From Thermogemmatispora aurantia (GTDB lineage: Bacteria > Chloroflexota > Ktedonobacteria > Ktedonobacterales > Ktedonobacteraceae): 64,000 bases of DNA. The position numbers were made by a program, and so were the translations under genes. Where the stretch lies: positions 480,752 to 544,751 of the forward strand of contig NZ_BKZV01000004.1 in NCBI RefSeq assembly GCF_008974285.1. The letters are read 5' to 3'. Shown here one piece after another: positions 61,422 through 64,000 of the stretch (position 1 is its first letter; every line of letters begins with the position of its first letter). The notes beneath the pieces are model-generated. The model had not been told where the DNA came from. It did no database searches and saw only the letters and a program-made list of their open reading frames with translations.

Positions 61422-62267
61422 TTGTTATCAAGCGTCCTACCACCAGGAGAGCAGCCCTCACTCACCCGCATCAAAGCCGTTGTCTTCGATTGGGCTGGCA
61501 CGCTGGTTGATTTCGGGGCGATGGCGCCTCTGGAGGCTCTGGCCGCAGTTCTGGCCGATCACCACCTGCCGGTGAGCGAGGAAGAGCTGCGCGGACCGAT
61601 GGGCCTGGCCAAAGGCGATCACCTGCGGATTCTCTTGCAACGAGAGCAGATAGCAGCTGCCTGGCAGCGGCGGTATGGCCGTCCACCTACCGAGGAGGAC
61701 GTCCTGCGCTTGAGTCAGGAGCTTGAAGCCCGGATGCCGGCGCTGGTTGCCGCTCGTGCGAAGCCGTTGCCAGGAGCGGTAGCAGTCGTAGAGCGCCTGC
61801 GCAGTCAGGGGATCGCTGTGGCTGCCACCACCGGTTACACGCGTGCCAGCGTGCAGGCTCTGCTGCCCCTGGCCAGGCAGGCTGGCCTGACGATCGAGAC
61901 GGTGTGCACGCCAGAGGAAGTCGGGGCAGGCCGTCCCGCCCCCTGGATGCTCTTCGAGGTCTGCCGTCGCCTGCAGGTCTATCCGCCAGCGACGGTGGTA
62001 AAGGTTGGCGATACGCTACAGGATATCTATGAGGGGCTGCATGCTGGAGTCTGGACAGTGGCGGTCGTTGTTGGCAGCAACGTGCTCGGCCTCTCAGAGG
62101 AGGCCTGGAGCCGACTAGAGGAACAGGACCGGCAGGAGCGAATTGCGGGGGCAAAGGCGCGTTTTCGGCGGGCTGGCGCCCACTTCGTGATCGAGCACCT
62201 CGACGAGCTAGAGGCAGTGCTGTCAGTGATCGCTGGCCGGCTCACAGGAGCGACGTATGGAGCATAG
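61422..62267 (+). CDS. phnX: Phosphonoacetaldehyde hydrolase (phosphonatase)
   Basis: 281 aa from a TTG start (61422) behind GAGAGGAG. HAD-type fold: nucleophile Asp in VVFDWAGTLVDFGA, the Schiff-base Lys in PMGLAKGDHLR (family K53), TTGYTRASV, and VVKVGDTLQDIYEGLHAG for metal binding. It splits phosphonoacetaldehyde into acetaldehyde and phosphate. Overlaps the following aminotransferase-type gene by 11 bases, so the two act in sequence. Confidence 0.95.
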   Translation: MLSSVLPPGEQPSLTRIKAVVFDWAGTLVDFGAMAPLEALAAVLADHHLPVSEEELRGPMGLAKGDHLRILLQREQIAAAWQRRYGRPPTEEDVLRLSQELEARMPALVAARAKPLPGAVAVVERLRSQGIAVAATTGYTRASVQALLPLARQAGLTIETVCTPEEVGAGRPAPWMLFEVCRRLQVYPPATVVKVGDTLQDIYEGLHAGVWTVAVVVGSNVLGLSEEAWSRLEEQDRQERIAGAKARFRRAGAHFVIEHLDELEAVLSVIAGRLTGATYGA

Positions 62268-63666
62268 GAAGTGGCCGTACACGGTCAGCCAGGAGGCGGA
62301 TGAAGCGCGGGTTGAAGGTGATATCAATACGACGCCTGCACGTCAACGCTGGTATGCCCGGCTGCCGGAGCAGACACGCGCCTTGCTGGATGAGGATGCT
62401 CGCTGGTTTCTTCACCAGAGCCTTTCTACTCCTTGTCTCAATGCCCTCCGGGCGGCCTCTGGCTGTTATCTCGAAGCGGTTGATGGTAGGCTGATTCTCG
62501 ATTTCCACGGCAACAACGTGCATCAGATCGGCTATGCCCATCCGCATGTCGTGCAGGCGGTCTGCGAGCAATTGCAGCGCCTACCTTTCACGCCACGCCG
62601 CTATACCAATGAACTGGTGGTGCGTCTGGCGGCAGCCCTGGCCCAGCGGGCGCCTGGTGATGACAACTGGAAGGTGCTCTTCGCTCCTGGAGCTGCCGAG
62701 GCCGTCAGTATGGCGCTCAAGCTGGCCAGGCGCGTGACGGGGCGCTACAAAGTGCTCTCGTTCTGGGGAAGCTTTCATGGGGCCACGCTTGACACGATTG
62801 CCGTCGGAGGAGAGGCGCTCTTCCGCCGTGGGCTGGGGCCATTGCTGCCCGGCGTTGTGCACGCGCCCCCCTGTCGACCGCGGGGCTGTCCCTTTGGCTG
62901 CCCTGGGACCTGCTCGCTGCGCTGTGTAGATTATCTCGACTACGTGATGCAGCAAGATGGGGAGATCGGCGCGGTGCTCGTGGAGACCGTTCGCAATACC
63001 GAAGTCTGGGCACCGCCTTCCTCTTATTATCCAGCGTTGCGTCAGGTTTGCACACGGCATGGAGCCTTGTTGATCCTCGACGAGACAGCTGTTGCGTTGG
63101 GACGTACAGGTAAGATGTTCGCGATTGAGCACTACGATTGCCTGCCCGATATGATAGTGCTTGGCAAAGGATTGGGAGGTGGCGTCTTTCCCCTGGCAGC
63201 CTTACTGGCACGCTCTGAGCTAGACTGCGTAGCCGATACTGCCATTGGACACTTTACCCATGAGAAGACGCCTGTGGGTGCTGCCGCCGGCCTGGCAACG
63301 CTCCAAGTGCTGGCCGAAGAAGGCTTGATTGAGCGCGCCGCACGGCTTGGGCCGTTCTTCGCCGCCCAGCTCTCTCAGAGAGTGGGTCACTTTCCCTGCG
63401 TTGGCGCCTTGCGCCAGATCGGCCTCCTCTTTGCCCTGGACATTATTGAGCCGCACCAGCCCGGCCATCTCTGGCCCGCAGGGGCCGAGGCGATTCTTTA
63501 CGCGGCGCTGGAACGTGGATTGAGCTTCAAACTCGGTGGGGGCTGCACGCTGACCCTTTCTCCGCCACTGATCGTGAGCGAGCAGCAATGGCAGGATGCC
63601 TGTCAGATCCTGAGTGAAGCCATGAGCAGCGTCCTCTCCACGAGCGCTCTACCAGGAGGTGAGTGA
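62257..63666 (+). CDS. Class III aminotransferase-fold enzyme, PbfA-like
   Basis: 469 aa. PLP-site Lys in MIVLGKGLGGGVFPLAALLARS, upstream Asp in LLILDETAVALGRTGKMF, and a substrate-side ALRAASGCYLEAVDGRLILDFHGNNVHQIGYAHP. Class III proteins in phosphonatase clusters are often PbfA, an ammonia-lyase that converts 1-hydroxy-2-aminoethylphosphonate to phosphonoacetaldehyde; the usual PhnW is class V and is not seen here. A transaminase role cannot be excluded. The stop overlaps the next start as ATGA. Confidence 0.9.
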   Translation: MEHRKWPYTVSQEADEARVEGDINTTPARQRWYARLPEQTRALLDEDARWFLHQSLSTPCLNALRAASGCYLEAVDGRLILDFHGNNVHQIGYAHPHVVQAVCEQLQRLPFTPRRYTNELVVRLAAALAQRAPGDDNWKVLFAPGAAEAVSMALKLARRVTGRYKVLSFWGSFHGATLDTIAVGGEALFRRGLGPLLPGVVHAPPCRPRGCPFGCPGTCSLRCVDYLDYVMQQDGEIGAVLVETVRNTEVWAPPSSYYPALRQVCTRHGALLILDETAVALGRTGKMFAIEHYDCLPDMIVLGKGLGGGVFPLAALLARSELDCVADTAIGHFTHEKTPVGAAAGLATLQVLAEEGLIERAARLGPFFAAQLSQRVGHFPCVGALRQIGLLFALDIIEPHQPGHLWPAGAEAILYAALERGLSFKLGGGCTLTLSPPLIVSEQQWQDACQILSEAMSSVLSTSALPGGE

Positions 63667-64000
63667 TGAGGAGGAAGAGCGCCCTCCGTACACAGTCCGG
63701 CGTCGAGGAAACCGATGTGATCGTCATCGGGGCGGGTATTCTCGGGCTTTTCCATGCCTATTTCGCTGCCCGCCGTGGCTATCGCACGTTGTTACTGGAG
63801 CGAGATTCCTTCCCCGATGGGGCCTCAGCCCGCAATTTCGGCATGATTTTACAAAGCATCGTGCCGCCCGAAGGCGAATGGGCTACCTACGCCCAGGCCA
63901 GTCGTCAGATCTACCTGGCCATCCAGCGTGAGTGGCCCCTGGCCCTGCGGCCATGTGGCAGCCTCTATGTGGCCACCACCGAGCTGGAACAGCAGGTCCT
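63666..64000 (+). CDS. FAD-dependent amine oxidoreductase, N-terminal part (phosphonate cluster)
   Basis: First 111 residues; the gene runs off the right edge. Rossmann FAD motif VIVIGAGILGLFHAYFAARRG (about 18-38) and SARNFGMILQS are typical of the glycine-oxidase-like family found in phosphonatase operons (PbfC/PbfD types), which oxidise 2-aminoethylphosphonate or its N-methyl forms to phosphonoacetaldehyde. Start ATG overlaps the preceding stop. Confidence 0.85.
   Translation, partial: MRRKSALRTQSGVEETDVIVIGAGILGLFHAYFAARRGYRTLLLERDSFPDGASARNFGMILQSIVPPEGEWATYAQASRQIYLAIQREWPLALRPCGSLYVATTELEQQV

Overview
This window looks like the chromosome of a high-GC Chloroflexota bacterium of the Ktedonobacteria type, possibly Thermogemmatispora. 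That is inferred from gene style, not from a marker gene: large LuxR/MalT-like regulators, a kinase-ATPase fusion, F420-dependent luciferase-like oxidoreductases and a fused CopC-CopD protein. No rRNA or tRNA gene was recognised.

Layout. 1-1.04 kb: the start of a zinc-ribbon DNA methylase that runs off the left edge. 1.58-4.04 kb: a compact RiPP operon with an 87-aa precursor, an ATP-grasp ligase and an isoaspartyl-type methyltransferase, a graspetide cluster. 4.06-7.89 kb: an acyl-CoA operon (hydrolase, thiolase/Ltp2-like protein, enoyl-CoA hydratase, DUF35). 8.5-11.3 kb: copper genes. 11.3-14.1 kb: a fluoride-export operon (DUF190-CBS, DUF190, two CrcB). 14.3-20.7 kb: a winged-helix protein, a zinc-ribbon membrane protein, a decayed luciferase-like duplicate, two tandem secreted paralogues (one frameshifted) and a stand-alone OmpR-type DNA-binding protein. 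20.9-23.67 kb: a G-rich element bounded by 15-bp direct repeats, carrying a small regulator, a small CxxC protein and a rolling-circle (HUH) initiator. 23.8-36.1 kb: the intact luciferase-like gene, an ECF sigma/anti-sigma/MscS operon, a flippase, a two-enzyme lipoprotein (glycosidase plus SGNH esterase), a second membrane channel-like protein, an aldo/keto reductase, and panC-panB for pantothenate synthesis. 36.7-37.05 kb: a small CRISPR array with no cas genes in the window. 37.2-42.3 kb: a giant LuxR regulator and a DHA2 drug-efflux protein. 42.4-44.2 kb: a small-gene operon with two apparent frameshifts.

The most unusual part is 44.2-53.5 kb. A 1698-aa protein (Sm-like, TPR, cold-shock-like and STAND-type ATPase parts) and a 776-aa ATPase-Ser/Thr kinase fusion form one operon. 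Divergent from it, across a 309-bp region with two good promoters, lies a NERD-nuclease/pseudokinase gene. The domain mix recalls bacterial conflict (anti-phage) systems such as PglW-containing ones, but I do not recognise this arrangement. It is followed by 2.9 kb of gene debris (hydrolase, type ISP methylase tail, CcdA-like fragment).

56.4 kb to the right edge is a coherent 2-aminoethylphosphonate use cluster: a DeoR-type regulator, an ABC importer, phosphonoacetaldehyde hydrolase, a class III aminotransferase-fold enzyme (PbfA-like) and the start of an FAD oxidoreductase. It would import aminophosphonates and funnel them to phosphonoacetaldehyde, which PhnX cleaves to acetaldehyde and phosphate.
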